From the NCBI GenBank assembly GCA_958451915.1, contig CAUDRX010000027.1, positions 1 to 18,463 on the forward strand: DNA of 18,463 nt, read 5' to 3'. Below are positions 5,320 through 12,820 of this stretch, in pieces. The notes under the pieces were generated by a model that saw only the letters and a program-made list of their open reading frames with translations, ran no database searches and was not told where the DNA came from. The translations under genes and the position numbers were made by a program. Positions within the stretch are counted from its first letter, which is position 1. The number at the start of each line of letters is the position of its first letter. The DNA is from an uncultured Peptococcaceae bacterium (lineage in GTDB: Bacteria > Bacillota > Peptococcia > Peptococcales > Peptococcaceae).

Positions 5320-5771
5320 AGTGCTGTAACACCTGTGTACATTATGGGACAAATTGGTGCAAGCTTTGCGGCTGTGAAACCACGCGCGGCTCCATGCCGT
5401 GCTACTGGTACAAAGACAAACAGACGAATGGGGGTGAGAAAGTGGCAGCAACAAGAGCACGTGTACTGGAACTGGCACGCGAGTGTGTGTGCAGCGACCG
5501 CCAAGCGCAGTACGGATCGCCGGAGAACAACTTCGCGCTGATCGCAGCGTTCTGGGGGCTGTACCTGGAAGAAAAGCTGCAGCTGACAGAGGTTGCAATC
5601 GAAGCGGAAGATGTGGCCATGATGATGGCGCTGTTGAAGATCGCACGATGCACCACCGGTCAAGTGAAGCTGGACAACTATGTGGATCTTGCAGGATATG
5701 CGGCATGCGGCGGTGAGATTGTGATGCGGAAGGAGGATAGTGTAGATGGTGAACTGGAAGCAGGTGGCTGA
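5304..5771 (+). CDS. Cys-rich head fused to a DUF6378-like domain
   Basis: A 155-aa protein in two parts. Residues 1-35 hold seven cysteines (CCNTC, CKLCGC, PCYW), which suggests a small zinc-binding module. Residues about 47-140 match the DUF6378 pattern: ARVLELARECVCSDRQAQYG, SPENNFALIAAFWGLYL, AEDVAMMMALLKIAR, DNYVDLAGYAA. That domain looks all-helical and, like MazG, carries conserved acidic residues. A GTG at 5442 with GGGGGTGAG in front could start the DUF6378 part alone. The gene overlaps the MazG-like gene by 16 bp and the next gene by 26 bp. Start taken at 5304 (ATGs at 5310 and 5316 also possible). Confidence 0.7.
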   Translation: MAMGMKCCNTCVHYGTNWCKLCGCETTRGSMPCYWYKDKQTNGGEKVAATRARVLELARECVCSDRQAQYGSPENNFALIAAFWGLYLEEKLQLTEVAIEAEDVAMMMALLKIARCTTGQVKLDNYVDLAGYAACGGEIVMRKEDSVDGELEAGG

Positions 5772-6174
5772 GGACGATCTCAGAAAGTATGAGAGCATTC
5801 GCACAGCGGTGGCGAATAACCGTCAGCAGATCGCGCTATTGGAAGACGAGCTTCGCGGTGTGAAAGCGATTCCTGTGGAAGCGGGGACACATTCGGCAAA
5901 GGTGACTGGCGATGAGAGCATCAACCGCCTGGTGCTGAAGCTGGAGCTGGAAGAAATCCTTGCGCGTAATGAGAAGAGGCTGAAGCTGATCGAAAATGGC
6001 TTGGAAGGGCTGGAGCGTGAAGAACGGCTGGCGCTGGACTATTTCTACATCAACCGTCGGCGCAATGCAGCGGACAGCCTGTGCGAGGCGTTATGTGTAG
6101 AACGCACGACAGCATACAAGATCCGCGGGCAGGCGCTGCATAAGTACATCGTGCGCGCGTATGGTTTGGTGTAA
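5746..6174 (+). CDS. ArpU-like late transcription regulator
   Basis: A 142-aa protein: long N-terminal helices with coiled-coil character (about 1-95), then LEREERLALDYFYINRRRN and a sigma-70 region 4-like HTH (LCEALCVERTTAYKIRGQAL) at the C terminus. This layout and the position just before the HNH/terminase genes match the ArpU/RinA-type regulators that activate late transcription in phages of Bacillota. AAGGAGG lies at 5730-5736. The probable target is the 6175-6300 gap right downstream of its own stop. Exact family membership is by pattern, not by search. Confidence 0.75.
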   Translation: MVNWKQVAEDDLRKYESIRTAVANNRQQIALLEDELRGVKAIPVEAGTHSAKVTGDESINRLVLKLELEEILARNEKRLKLIENGLEGLEREERLALDYFYINRRRNAADSLCEALCVERTTAYKIRGQALHKYIVRAYGLV

Positions 6175-6210
6175 CGCGGAAAAAACGCGAACGAAATTTA
6201 TAGATAAGGG

Positions 6211-6219
6211 TGCTATATT
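6211..6219 (+). promoter_or_regulatory. Candidate late promoter (extended -10)
   Basis: TGCTATATT is an extended -10 (TGn plus TATATT, 5/6). No good -35 sits 16-18 bp upstream, as expected for an activator-dependent late promoter. It lies in an AT-rich stretch flanked by AGGGT (6207-6211) and ACCCT (6236-6240), 37 bp after the ArpU-like gene. Confidence 0.4.
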
Positions 6220-6245
6220 GATATTAGACAATTTAACCCTCCGGC

Positions 6246-6286
6246 AGAGAGCGGACATACCGAGGAGACTGGTGTGCCCGTTCTTT
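6246..6286 (+). promoter_or_regulatory. Long leader hairpin before the late operon; terminator or antitermination element
   Basis: AGAGAGCGGACATACC (6246-6261) pairs with GGTGTGCCCGTTCTTT (6271-6286): 16 positions with one mismatch and a few G-U pairs. The 9-nt loop GAGGAGACT contains a Shine-Dalgarno-like GAGGAG. TTCTTTGTCGTT follows the GC-rich core, so it may be a weak intrinsic terminator that ends early transcription or is read through late. The promoter candidate at 6211 lies just upstream, which would place this hairpin in the 5' leader of the late mRNA. Confidence 0.45.
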
Positions 6287-6300
6287 GTCGTTAGGAGTGG

Positions 6301-6783
6301 ATGACGATGAAGATGAAGAAGATCTGTTCGCGTTGTCGGTCGGCGGTGATCGACGCAGATCAGCCATGCTGCCAGCGTTGCGCAGAGAAGGGTGAGCGCC
6401 GGCATCGGGAATATGACCGCTTCCGGCGGGACAAACGCGCAGCGGCTTTCTACCATTCGCCAGAGTGGGTGCACATGGCGGCGCACATCCGACAGGTGCA
6501 AGGAGGCGTGGATCTCTGGGCGCTGCATGAAGAACGGCGCATCGTGACCGATGACCTCTGCGTGCATCACATCGTGGCGCTGGAAGATGACTGGTCGAAG
6601 CGGCTCTCGGAAGACAATCTCTTTCTATGCAGCGGACGCACACACGCGTTGATCCACAAGCTGTACAGAAAGGACAAGGCCGGGACGCAGGAACGCTTGC
6701 ACGAGATCTTATCGGAACAAAAAATGATGATCTGGCGGCGGGGCAGGGGGCCTGAAAATTCTGGAGGGGGTCCCCTTGAATGA
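6301..6783 (+). CDS. HNH endonuclease next to terminase
   Basis: A 160-aa protein with an N-terminal zinc ribbon (Cys9/Cys12 and Cys23-24/Cys27), a basic helix region (about 30-50) and the HNH core: CVHHIVALEDDW (His89, His90), EDNLFLC (Asn106) and RTHALIH (His115, His119). HNH proteins at this site act with TerS and TerL in cutting at cos in cos-type phages; that role is taken from the family. The usual second CxxC of the core is not intact (Cys110 only). TAGGAG is 3 nt before the ATG at 6301 and 9 nt before an in-frame ATG at 6307, so 6307 may be the true start. The 3' end contains the G-tract region. Confidence 0.8.
   Translation: MTMKMKKICSRCRSAVIDADQPCCQRCAEKGERRHREYDRFRRDKRAAAFYHSPEWVHMAAHIRQVQGGVDLWALHEERRIVTDDLCVHHIVALEDDWSKRLSEDNLFLCSGRTHALIHKLYRKDKAGTQERLHEILSEQKMMIWRRGRGPENSGGGPLE
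6736..6776. other. Candidate cos region (G-tract repeats) between HNH and terS
   Basis: Two AGGGGG(T)CC blocks, AGGGGGCC at 6745-6752 and AGGGGGTCC at 6765-6773, lie 20 bp apart around AT-rich TGAAAATTCT. A further GGCGGGGC is just upstream and GGGGGTCCCC has local dyad symmetry. The block overlaps the last codons of the HNH gene, which there encode low-complexity GRGPENSGGGPLE. G-rich, partly symmetric DNA next to HNH and terS is where cos cleavage is expected in such phages. Cleavage is not shown by sequence alone. Confidence 0.35.
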
Positions 6784-6858
6784 CCGCATCCCCTCTATTT
6801 TTGGGAGAAAATGCCAGAAACTCATGGAGCAACTTTGGAGCTATCAGGAGGTGATGAA

Positions 6859-7341
6859 ATGGCTGGCGGAAGACCACGAAAAATGAGCTGTGTATCGACT
6901 GGGAAAATCGGCAAGGAAGCCCGTGCTGAACGGGAAATCCAGGAATCAAAACTGAAGCTTGGCAGGGATGATCTGAAGCCACCAGCCTTCCTGGATTTTG
7001 ATGGCCAAAAAGAGTTCAAAAGGGTGGTAAAAGAGGCCAAAAAAGTCGATATTTTGGACAATTTAGACCTGACCATACTTGCTGTGTATGCGCATGCCTG
7101 GGAGCAGTATACGAAATGCGCTGCGCATGTGCAGGAACATGGTGTAACGGAAACACGAACGAATCAGTATGGCGATTATGAAACCGTGTCGCCCTGGGTG
7201 AGTGCTCAAGAGAAGTACGCCAAGCAGATCATGCAGTGCTCGTCGAAGTTGGGGCTGGCAACGACCGACCGGCTTAAGCTCATCGTGCCGACAAAAGAAG
7301 AGGAACAGCCGATCAATAGATATTTGAAATATGCGAAGTAG
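6859..7341 (+). CDS. terS: Terminase small subunit, P27 family
   Basis: A 160-aa protein beginning MAGGRPRK, a start typical of P27-type small subunits, followed by LKLGRDDLKPPAFLD, a helical core (about 60-110; LDLTILAVYAHAWEQYTKC) and KLGLATTDRLKLIVP near the C terminus, all familiar P27 landmarks. It recognises phage DNA and loads the large subunit. Start at 6859 because AGGAGGTGAT lies 3-6 nt upstream; an in-frame ATG at 6811 is less well served. The 75-bp gap upstream follows the candidate cos region. Confidence 0.85.
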   Translation: MAGGRPRKMSCVSTGKIGKEARAEREIQESKLKLGRDDLKPPAFLDFDGQKEFKRVVKEAKKVDILDNLDLTILAVYAHAWEQYTKCAAHVQEHGVTETRTNQYGDYETVSPWVSAQEKYAKQIMQCSSKLGLATTDRLKLIVPTKEEEQPINRYLKYAK

Positions 7342-7349
7342 GTGAGAGC

Positions 7350-9074
7350 ATGACCGATCGGACGACTGCTTATGCGAGGCTTGTGGTCTCAGGCAAGAAG
7401 GTGGTTGGGCGTTCGGAAGTTCTTGCCTGCAAGCGGCATTTGGATGATCTCAAGAAGAGCAGAAGCAAGGAATTTATTTATAAATTCGATGTAGAGGCAG
7501 CAGAAAAAGCCATCGACATTGCCAACGAACTGACGATTGCCGAAGGCAAGGCGCAAAAGAAGCTGCACACGCGTGGTTTTCAGGATTTCATCATCGGCAG
7601 CCTGCACGGCTGGAAGATCAAGCGCAAAGGTTTTCTCAGATACCGCGAAGCCTATGTGCAGATGGCCCGTCAGAACGGGAAGTCTTTCCTGGCAGGCACA
7701 GAAGCAAATAACTGGGCGTCTTTCAGTGGCTACCACGAAGGGCGCGTATTTTGTACAGCCACCAAACAGGCGCAGGCCGATATTGTCTGGGATGAGGTGC
7801 GAAAATTCATCGAATCTGACCCAGAGCTGGCGCAGATCTACCGTATTCGTGAGCATGATCGCACGATCAAGTCTTATCTCACGGACACAGTTATCAAATC
7901 TGTCGGACGCGATACCAAAAGCGCCGATGGTTTTCGTTCGATCCTGGCGATCGTGGATGAATACCACGCCCATCGCAACGACCAGATGTACAAACTTATG
8001 CTGGATGGGCAGATCAATGTGGACAGCGCGCTGACATTGGCCATCACCACACCAGGCTTCAACCTGAACGGACCATGCTACAAGCAGTATCAGATGGCGA
8101 AGAAGGTGCTCGAAGGCGTGATCACCAAGGATTCGCTCTTCGTCTATATCGCAGAGATGGACAAAGACGACGATCCGTGGGATTTCCACAACTGGGGGAA
8201 ATCAAATCCCCTGATGCTGTGGAATGAGGATGACACCATCAACATGGACAAGGTCTACGTGATGGCAGAGAAAGTCATCGACGCCAAAGAAAAGGGCGGC
8301 GAAGACCTGGTCAATTTCCTGACGAAATCCCTGGGCGTCTGGGTAACGTTCGCGGAAGGAAGCTTCGTGAAGATGGACGCGTTCAAAGCCTGCGAGAGTG
8401 CGCGCACGTTGGAAGAGATGCACGGCCGTGGCGCTTATCTGGGCATCGACTTATCCAGCGGCGGCGACCTGACATCGATCGCCCTGATCTTTCCCCTGGA
8501 AGGAGAGAAATACCATGTATACACGCACAGCTTTATGCCAGAACTACGGTTGCTGGAACATGAAAAGAGCGATGATGCGCCCTATCGAGCCTGGGTGAAG
8601 GACGGTCTGCTGACGTTGACATCAGGCATGTTTGGATTGAAGACCGATTACAAGTACATCATCCAGCATCTGAAAGACTTGATCGTCGACTATAGTATTG
8701 AGATCCTGGCCTGTGGGTACGATTCTCACAACGCCAGCGCCTTCCTCAGCGATCTGCTGGAATTCGGTTTTGACTGCATCGAAGTTCCGCAATCGGCGAA
8801 AAGCCTCAGCGAAGCGACACAAGATTTTGCCTTGTCGGTTGAAGCGCTGCAGGTGGAGTATGACAAGCGCAATGCGCTGTTCAGCTGGTCAGTGGCCAAT
8901 GCGTCGCTGACGAAGAACAGCTTCGGCGAAGTGAAGATAGACAAGCAGCGGGAAGAGAACCGCATCGACCCCGTGGACGCAGTGATCGATGCCTGGAAGA
9001 TCATGCTGCTGAACAAGAACACAGACACGACAGATGTCAACGATTATTTTGACGACTTCATGGGCATGATGTAG
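7350..9074 (+). CDS. terL: Terminase large subunit (Terminase_1 type)
   Basis: A 574-aa packaging motor and nuclease. ATPase domain: Walker A ARQNGKS (106-112), Walker B ILAIVDE (198-204) with catalytic Glu204, coupling motif TTPG (233-236). RNase H-like nuclease: GIDLSSGGDLT (Asp367, Asp373), CGYDSHN (Asp458) and the late acidic cluster RIDPVDAVIDAW (Asp540, Asp543, Asp547). All expected residues are present, so the protein should be active. Length is normal for this family. The GTGAGAGC before ATG 7350 is a modest ribosome site; the gene lies 8 bp after terS. Confidence 0.93.
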   Translation: MTDRTTAYARLVVSGKKVVGRSEVLACKRHLDDLKKSRSKEFIYKFDVEAAEKAIDIANELTIAEGKAQKKLHTRGFQDFIIGSLHGWKIKRKGFLRYREAYVQMARQNGKSFLAGTEANNWASFSGYHEGRVFCTATKQAQADIVWDEVRKFIESDPELAQIYRIREHDRTIKSYLTDTVIKSVGRDTKSADGFRSILAIVDEYHAHRNDQMYKLMLDGQINVDSALTLAITTPGFNLNGPCYKQYQMAKKVLEGVITKDSLFVYIAEMDKDDDPWDFHNWGKSNPLMLWNEDDTINMDKVYVMAEKVIDAKEKGGEDLVNFLTKSLGVWVTFAEGSFVKMDAFKACESARTLEEMHGRGAYLGIDLSSGGDLTSIALIFPLEGEKYHVYTHSFMPELRLLEHEKSDDAPYRAWVKDGLLTLTSGMFGLKTDYKYIIQHLKDLIVDYSIEILACGYDSHNASAFLSDLLEFGFDCIEVPQSAKSLSEATQDFALSVEALQVEYDKRNALFSWSVANASLTKNSFGEVKIDKQREENRIDPVDAVIDAWKIMLLNKNTDTTDVNDYFDDFMGMM

Positions 9075-9077
9075 GGG

Positions 9078-10352
9078 GTGAGGACGATCAATTTACTTGA
9101 TAAATGGGCAATGAAACGCTTAGAGCGACGCTATACCAATGGTGTCGATGAAGTATCGATCAAGCAGATCAATGAATTTCTGACTGGCCTGAAAACATCA
9201 GCTGGCGGCGATAATCTTTCAGAGGTCACCTATCTGACTTGTCTGAAGACGCTGTATGAGACGGTCGGTAAGCTGAACTTTGATGTGCTGCAGGATACCG
9301 ACAAGGGCACACGGCGCGTTTTCGACCATGAACTGGTGCCGGTGCTCAGACAGCGGCCAAATCCGCATCTGACACCATCGGTGTTCAAGCAGATCATGGA
9401 ACGAAACCGCAACCATTATGGTAACGCCTACGCCTATATCGAGCGCGATGCCAGAAGCGGAAGGTTGCTGTCGCTGACGCCACTCAATCCGCGAAATGTG
9501 CGGGTGTTGGTGGACAATGAAAGCATGCTGGGACATGGCTCAAAGATCTATTATCAGTTCACGAGCGATCGCACCGGCGAACTATTTCTGCTCGATGAGA
9601 GTGACGTGCTGCATGTGAAGTTTTCTCTCACAGATGAAAGCGGACTGGTCGGTCGTTCTGTGCAGGAAGTGCTCGCCAGCACCATGGAAGGCGCGAAGGC
9701 AGCACAGGGATTTTTGAATAACCTGTATCAGAACGGGATGACGGCAGCGGCGGTGCTGGAATATGTCGGCGATCTTGATAAAAAGAAGATTGATGAGCTG
9801 AAGCGGAAGTTGGAAGAAAGTGGCACTGGCGCAGTCAATGCCGGACGCATCATGCCGATACCGCCAGGCACAAAGATTGTGCCACTGGATCTCAAGCTGT
9901 CCGACAGCCAGTTCTTTGAACTGAAAAAGTACAATGCGTTGCAGATCGCATCGGTCTTTGGCGTGAAACCGTCACAGATCAATGATTATGAAAAGGCCAG
10001 CTATGCAACGAGCGAAGCACAGAACCTGAGCTTTTATGTTGATACGCTGCTGGCGATCCTCAAACAGTATGAAGAAGAGATCGACCATAAGCTGATTAGC
10101 ACCAGTGATCTGGCGCGTGGCATCCACGTGAAAGCCAATGTGTCCTCCATCCTGCGTGCAGATCTGAAGACACAGGCAGAAATCCTGGCATCGAATGTGA
10201 ACAATGCAATCATGACGCCGAACGAGGCGCGCGATAAGCTGGATCTTATGGCCAACGCTGATGGGGATATTCTCATGGCGAATGGGAACTATATCCCGTT
10301 GGGACAGGTCGGCAAGCAGTATGGCATCAGTGAGGGAGGTGATGAAGGGTGA
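9078..10352 (+). CDS. Phage portal protein (HK97 family)
   Basis: A 424-aa HK97-type portal: RNRNHYGNAYAYIERD (about residues 110-125), LTPLNPRNVRV, DVLHVKF, GLVGRSVQEV, and the wing/stem part with FGVKPSQINDYEKASYATSE (about 293-312), followed by TPNEARDKLDL. It forms the dodecameric DNA gate at one capsid vertex. The GTG at 9078 begins 3 nt after the terL stop but overlaps the GGGGGTGAGG ribosome-site-like tract, so the true start is uncertain (in-frame ATG at 9111 is the alternative). It overlaps the protease gene as GTGA. Confidence 0.92.
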   Translation: MRTINLLDKWAMKRLERRYTNGVDEVSIKQINEFLTGLKTSAGGDNLSEVTYLTCLKTLYETVGKLNFDVLQDTDKGTRRVFDHELVPVLRQRPNPHLTPSVFKQIMERNRNHYGNAYAYIERDARSGRLLSLTPLNPRNVRVLVDNESMLGHGSKIYYQFTSDRTGELFLLDESDVLHVKFSLTDESGLVGRSVQEVLASTMEGAKAAQGFLNNLYQNGMTAAAVLEYVGDLDKKKIDELKRKLEESGTGAVNAGRIMPIPPGTKIVPLDLKLSDSQFFELKKYNALQIASVFGVKPSQINDYEKASYATSEAQNLSFYVDTLLAILKQYEEEIDHKLISTSDLARGIHVKANVSSILRADLKTQAEILASNVNNAIMTPNEARDKLDLMANADGDILMANGNYIPLGQVGKQYGISEGGDEG

Positions 10353-11020
10353 AGAATCTGAAAATCAGAAACGTGACAGACAACAGTGCCAGCCTATACA
10401 TCTACGGAGACATCGTGGATGATGGCTGGAAATGGTTCGAGAGCGACATCACGCCGCAAGATGTGCGAGAACAGCTGGACCAGCTGAGAGGCAAGGAACT
10501 GCATATCTATATCAACTCTGGCGGTGGTGATGTGTTCGCCGGCACAGCCATTCACAACATGATCGACCGCCACGATGGGAAGACGGTCGGGCATGTGGAT
10601 GGTGTGGCAGCGTCGATCGCATCGGTCATTTTGATGGCCTGTGATGAGATCGTGATCCCGGCGAACGCTTATGTGATGATCCATCGACCGATGTGCAGCG
10701 CCTTCGGAAACATTGATGACCTCATGAAATCCTGTGAGGTGTTGGAGACCATCGAAGAAGGGATTATCAGCACATACAGCCGGCACAGCGATAAGTCGAA
10801 AGAAGAACTGGCAGAGGCAATGGCTGTTGAGACCTGGATGACCGGTGACCAATTTGCAGAAGCGTTCGCCAAAGGTGTGACCGTGACACCGCCGGTGGAA
10901 GCGGTGGCATGCAGCACTGATCTGGCATATCGGCGCTGGCCGAAGGCCATTGCACAGACAAAAGAAGCATCCCCAGACATCCGGAAAATGGAGCTGGAGA
11001 TCGCACTTGCACTTAATTAA
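10349..11020 (+). CDS. ClpP-like head maturation protease
   Basis: A 223-aa serine protease of the ClpP/crotonase-like type used by HK97-like phages to process the capsid. Landmarks are LHIYINSGGGDVFAGTAI (about 51-68), the nucleophile Ser89 in DGVAASIAS, and His112 in VMIHRPM. The start is GTG, with GGAGGTGAT 5 nt upstream and a 4-bp overlap with the portal gene. It presumably removes the N-terminal scaffold-like part of the capsid protein that follows. Length is normal for the family. Confidence 0.9.
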   Translation: MKNLKIRNVTDNSASLYIYGDIVDDGWKWFESDITPQDVREQLDQLRGKELHIYINSGGGDVFAGTAIHNMIDRHDGKTVGHVDGVAASIASVILMACDEIVIPANAYVMIHRPMCSAFGNIDDLMKSCEVLETIEEGIISTYSRHSDKSKEELAEAMAVETWMTGDQFAEAFAKGVTVTPPVEAVACSTDLAYRRWPKAIAQTKEASPDIRKMELEIALALN

Positions 11021-11033
11021 TGGGAGGTAAAAC

Positions 11034-12170
11034 ATGAAAAAATCCGTAGAACTCAAACAGCAGCTCGAAGCGCTGAAGAACAAGATGAAAGATCTCATGG
11101 ATGCCGGTAAGGTCAAGGAAGCTCATGACCATCTGGCAGAAGTGGAGAATCTGAAGGATCAGATCGAGGTTGCTGAAATGCTCGAAAAAGATGAGAAGAA
11201 TAATTTTACTGGTACCCCTGTGCCACAGAAAGCAGAGGCTATCAATGAAACGGTTGTATTTAACAAGCGACTGCTTGGAAGACCATTGACGGCTGCAGAG
11301 CAGACCTGGCTGAACACGGTTGGCGAGACAGGACAGGTAGAATCGGTAGATAGCCGCGGAGGCTATCTGGTGCCAGAAGAACAGCAGGATCAGATCAAGG
11401 AGCTGAAGCGCCAACTGCGCCCACTCAAAGATTATTGCAACGTCATTCCTGTTGGGTCCAGATCTGGTAGTATGCCACTGGAAGTTGCGGCCACGGATAC
11501 ACTGACCGCCTTTGATGAACTTAGTGAGATCACGCAGAGTGACATTTCTTTTGCGCAGGTGGCGTGGACAGCTGCCGATTATGGCGACATTATCCCGATC
11601 TCTAACAGCTTGCTTGCCGATGAAACTGTGAACCTGACCGATTATATTGGCAGACGTTTCGCACGCAAAGCAGTGCGAACGGAAAACAGCAAGATCCTGA
11701 CGGCACTCAGCGGTGCTACTGCAAAGACCGGCACTGATTACACGGCGATCAAGACCATGTTGAACAAAGAGCTGGATCCAGCTGTTGCGGCAGAGGCGAT
11801 CATCCTCACCAATCAGAGCGGTTTCGACTGGCTGGATAAGCTGGAAGACGGAAACGGGCATCCACTTCTTCAGCCGATGCTTGCAGATCCAACCCGCAAG
11901 GCTTTTGGCGGTCATGAAGTGGTGGTTGTGACTGATGCAGAACTTGCTCAGAGCGGAACCAGCTATGTCTTCTATGTGGTCAACATGAGAGAATTCCTGG
12001 CCTTCTTCGACCGTGAAGGTGTGACCATGGCAGTCTCTACCGAAGCGGGTTTCACGAAGAATGCAACCATGATGCGCGTCATCGAACGCTTCGACGTGCA
12101 GAAAGTTGATACCGGTGCAGCTGTGAAGTTGACCATCACGCCAGCCACCACATCTGGCGGCCAGGGCTGA
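11034..12170 (+). CDS. Major capsid protein, HK97 fold
   Basis: A 378-aa capsid protein. The N-terminal approx. 60 residues form a charged coiled coil (LKQQLEALKNKMKDLMDAGK) that acts as a delta-domain scaffold and is probably cut off by the protease just upstream. The mature part has the family segments GGYLVPEE, PLKDYCNVIPVGSRSGSMP, IPISNSLLAD, AIILTNQSGFDWLDKL and GVTMAVSTEAGF. GGGAGGT sits 7 nt before the ATG, fitting high expression. A run of alanine/threonine at the C terminus (TPATTSGGQG) is flexible. Confidence 0.92.
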   Translation: MKKSVELKQQLEALKNKMKDLMDAGKVKEAHDHLAEVENLKDQIEVAEMLEKDEKNNFTGTPVPQKAEAINETVVFNKRLLGRPLTAAEQTWLNTVGETGQVESVDSRGGYLVPEEQQDQIKELKRQLRPLKDYCNVIPVGSRSGSMPLEVAATDTLTAFDELSEITQSDISFAQVAWTAADYGDIIPISNSLLADETVNLTDYIGRRFARKAVRTENSKILTALSGATAKTGTDYTAIKTMLNKELDPAVAAEAIILTNQSGFDWLDKLEDGNGHPLLQPMLADPTRKAFGGHEVVVVTDAELAQSGTSYVFYVVNMREFLAFFDREGVTMAVSTEAGFTKNATMMRVIERFDVQKVDTGAAVKLTITPATTSGGQG

Positions 12171-12185
12171 AGAAGGTGATCCGAT

Positions 12186-12479
12186 ATGGCGGAGCTGACA
12201 GCGAGTGAGATCAAAACTTATTGCCGCATCGATGAGGATGTGGACGATGAGCTGATGGGACTTTATCTGCCGGCTGCAGAGAATTATCTCAATGCCGCCA
12301 TTGATAACAAGCAGGTGCTGAGGTACGACGTGCCTCAGTACCGATTGCTTGTGCTCATGCTCATCAACCACTGGTATAACAACCGAGACAGCGTGGCTGT
12401 CGGTACGACAGTGGCAGAGATGCCGTTCATGTGGCGCATCCTCATGCAGCAGCTGCAGAATTGGGGTGAAGAGCCATGA
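12186..12479 (+). CDS. Head-tail connector (HK97 gp6-like)
   Basis: A 97-aa all-helical protein. TASEIKTYCRIDEDVDDELM and LYLPAAENYLNAAI form the opening helices typical of gp6-like connectors, followed by LLVLMLINHWYNNRD and a C-terminal amphipathic helix. It makes a ring under the portal that starts the neck. AGAAGGTGAT precedes the start. The 3' end overlaps the next gene by 4 bp. Confidence 0.82.
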   Translation: MAELTASEIKTYCRIDEDVDDELMGLYLPAAENYLNAAIDNKQVLRYDVPQYRLLVLMLINHWYNNRDSVAVGTTVAEMPFMWRILMQQLQNWGEEP

Positions 12480-12820
12480 AACCAGTGCGGACCGGCCAGC
12501 TCAAACACCGCGTGACCGTGAAGCGGCGGAAGGTCATCCAGGGAAAGTATGACGAACTCGGGAACGAAGTGTGGGAAGAAGAGGTTGTTGGCACCTATTG
12601 GGCGCTCATCGAGAGCCGGACAGGTTCTCTTCTCAAGGGGCGAACGGCAGAGACTATCCTCACGAACACCACCCACGTCATCACCATGCGCTATCATGCG
12701 GCGATCGACCATGCCTGCTGGATCGAGTACCAGGGTCATCACTTCGACATCGATTATGTGAGTGACCCGGATTTTCAGAAGACGTGGATGCAGGTCTATG
12801 TGAGAGAAGAGGTGGGCTGA
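12476..12820 (+). CDS. Phage head closure protein (SPP1 gp16-like)
   Basis: A 114-aa beta-rich protein: basic N terminus with TGQLKHRVTVKRR, then WEEEVVGTYWALIESR, HVITMRYHAAID and WIEYQGHHFDIDYVSDP, the standard order in head-closure proteins. It seals the connector after packaging and docks the tail. Starts in an ATGA overlap and ends in a TGATG overlap, so it is coupled to both neighbours. Confidence 0.85.
   Translation: MKPVRTGQLKHRVTVKRRKVIQGKYDELGNEVWEEEVVGTYWALIESRTGSLLKGRTAETILTNTTHVITMRYHAAIDHACWIEYQGHHFDIDYVSDPDFQKTWMQVYVREEVG

Noticed and set aside
6176..6190. CGCG-AAAAAA-CGCG repeat after the ArpU-like gene as a terminator
   Set aside because: Only about 4 bp arms and no T tract follows; too weak to call.
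11013..12371. 452-codon open frame on the minus strand
   Set aside because: It is antisense to the well-supported HK97 capsid gene, lacks a family pattern and has no fitting ribosome site; it reflects codon bias of the plus strand.
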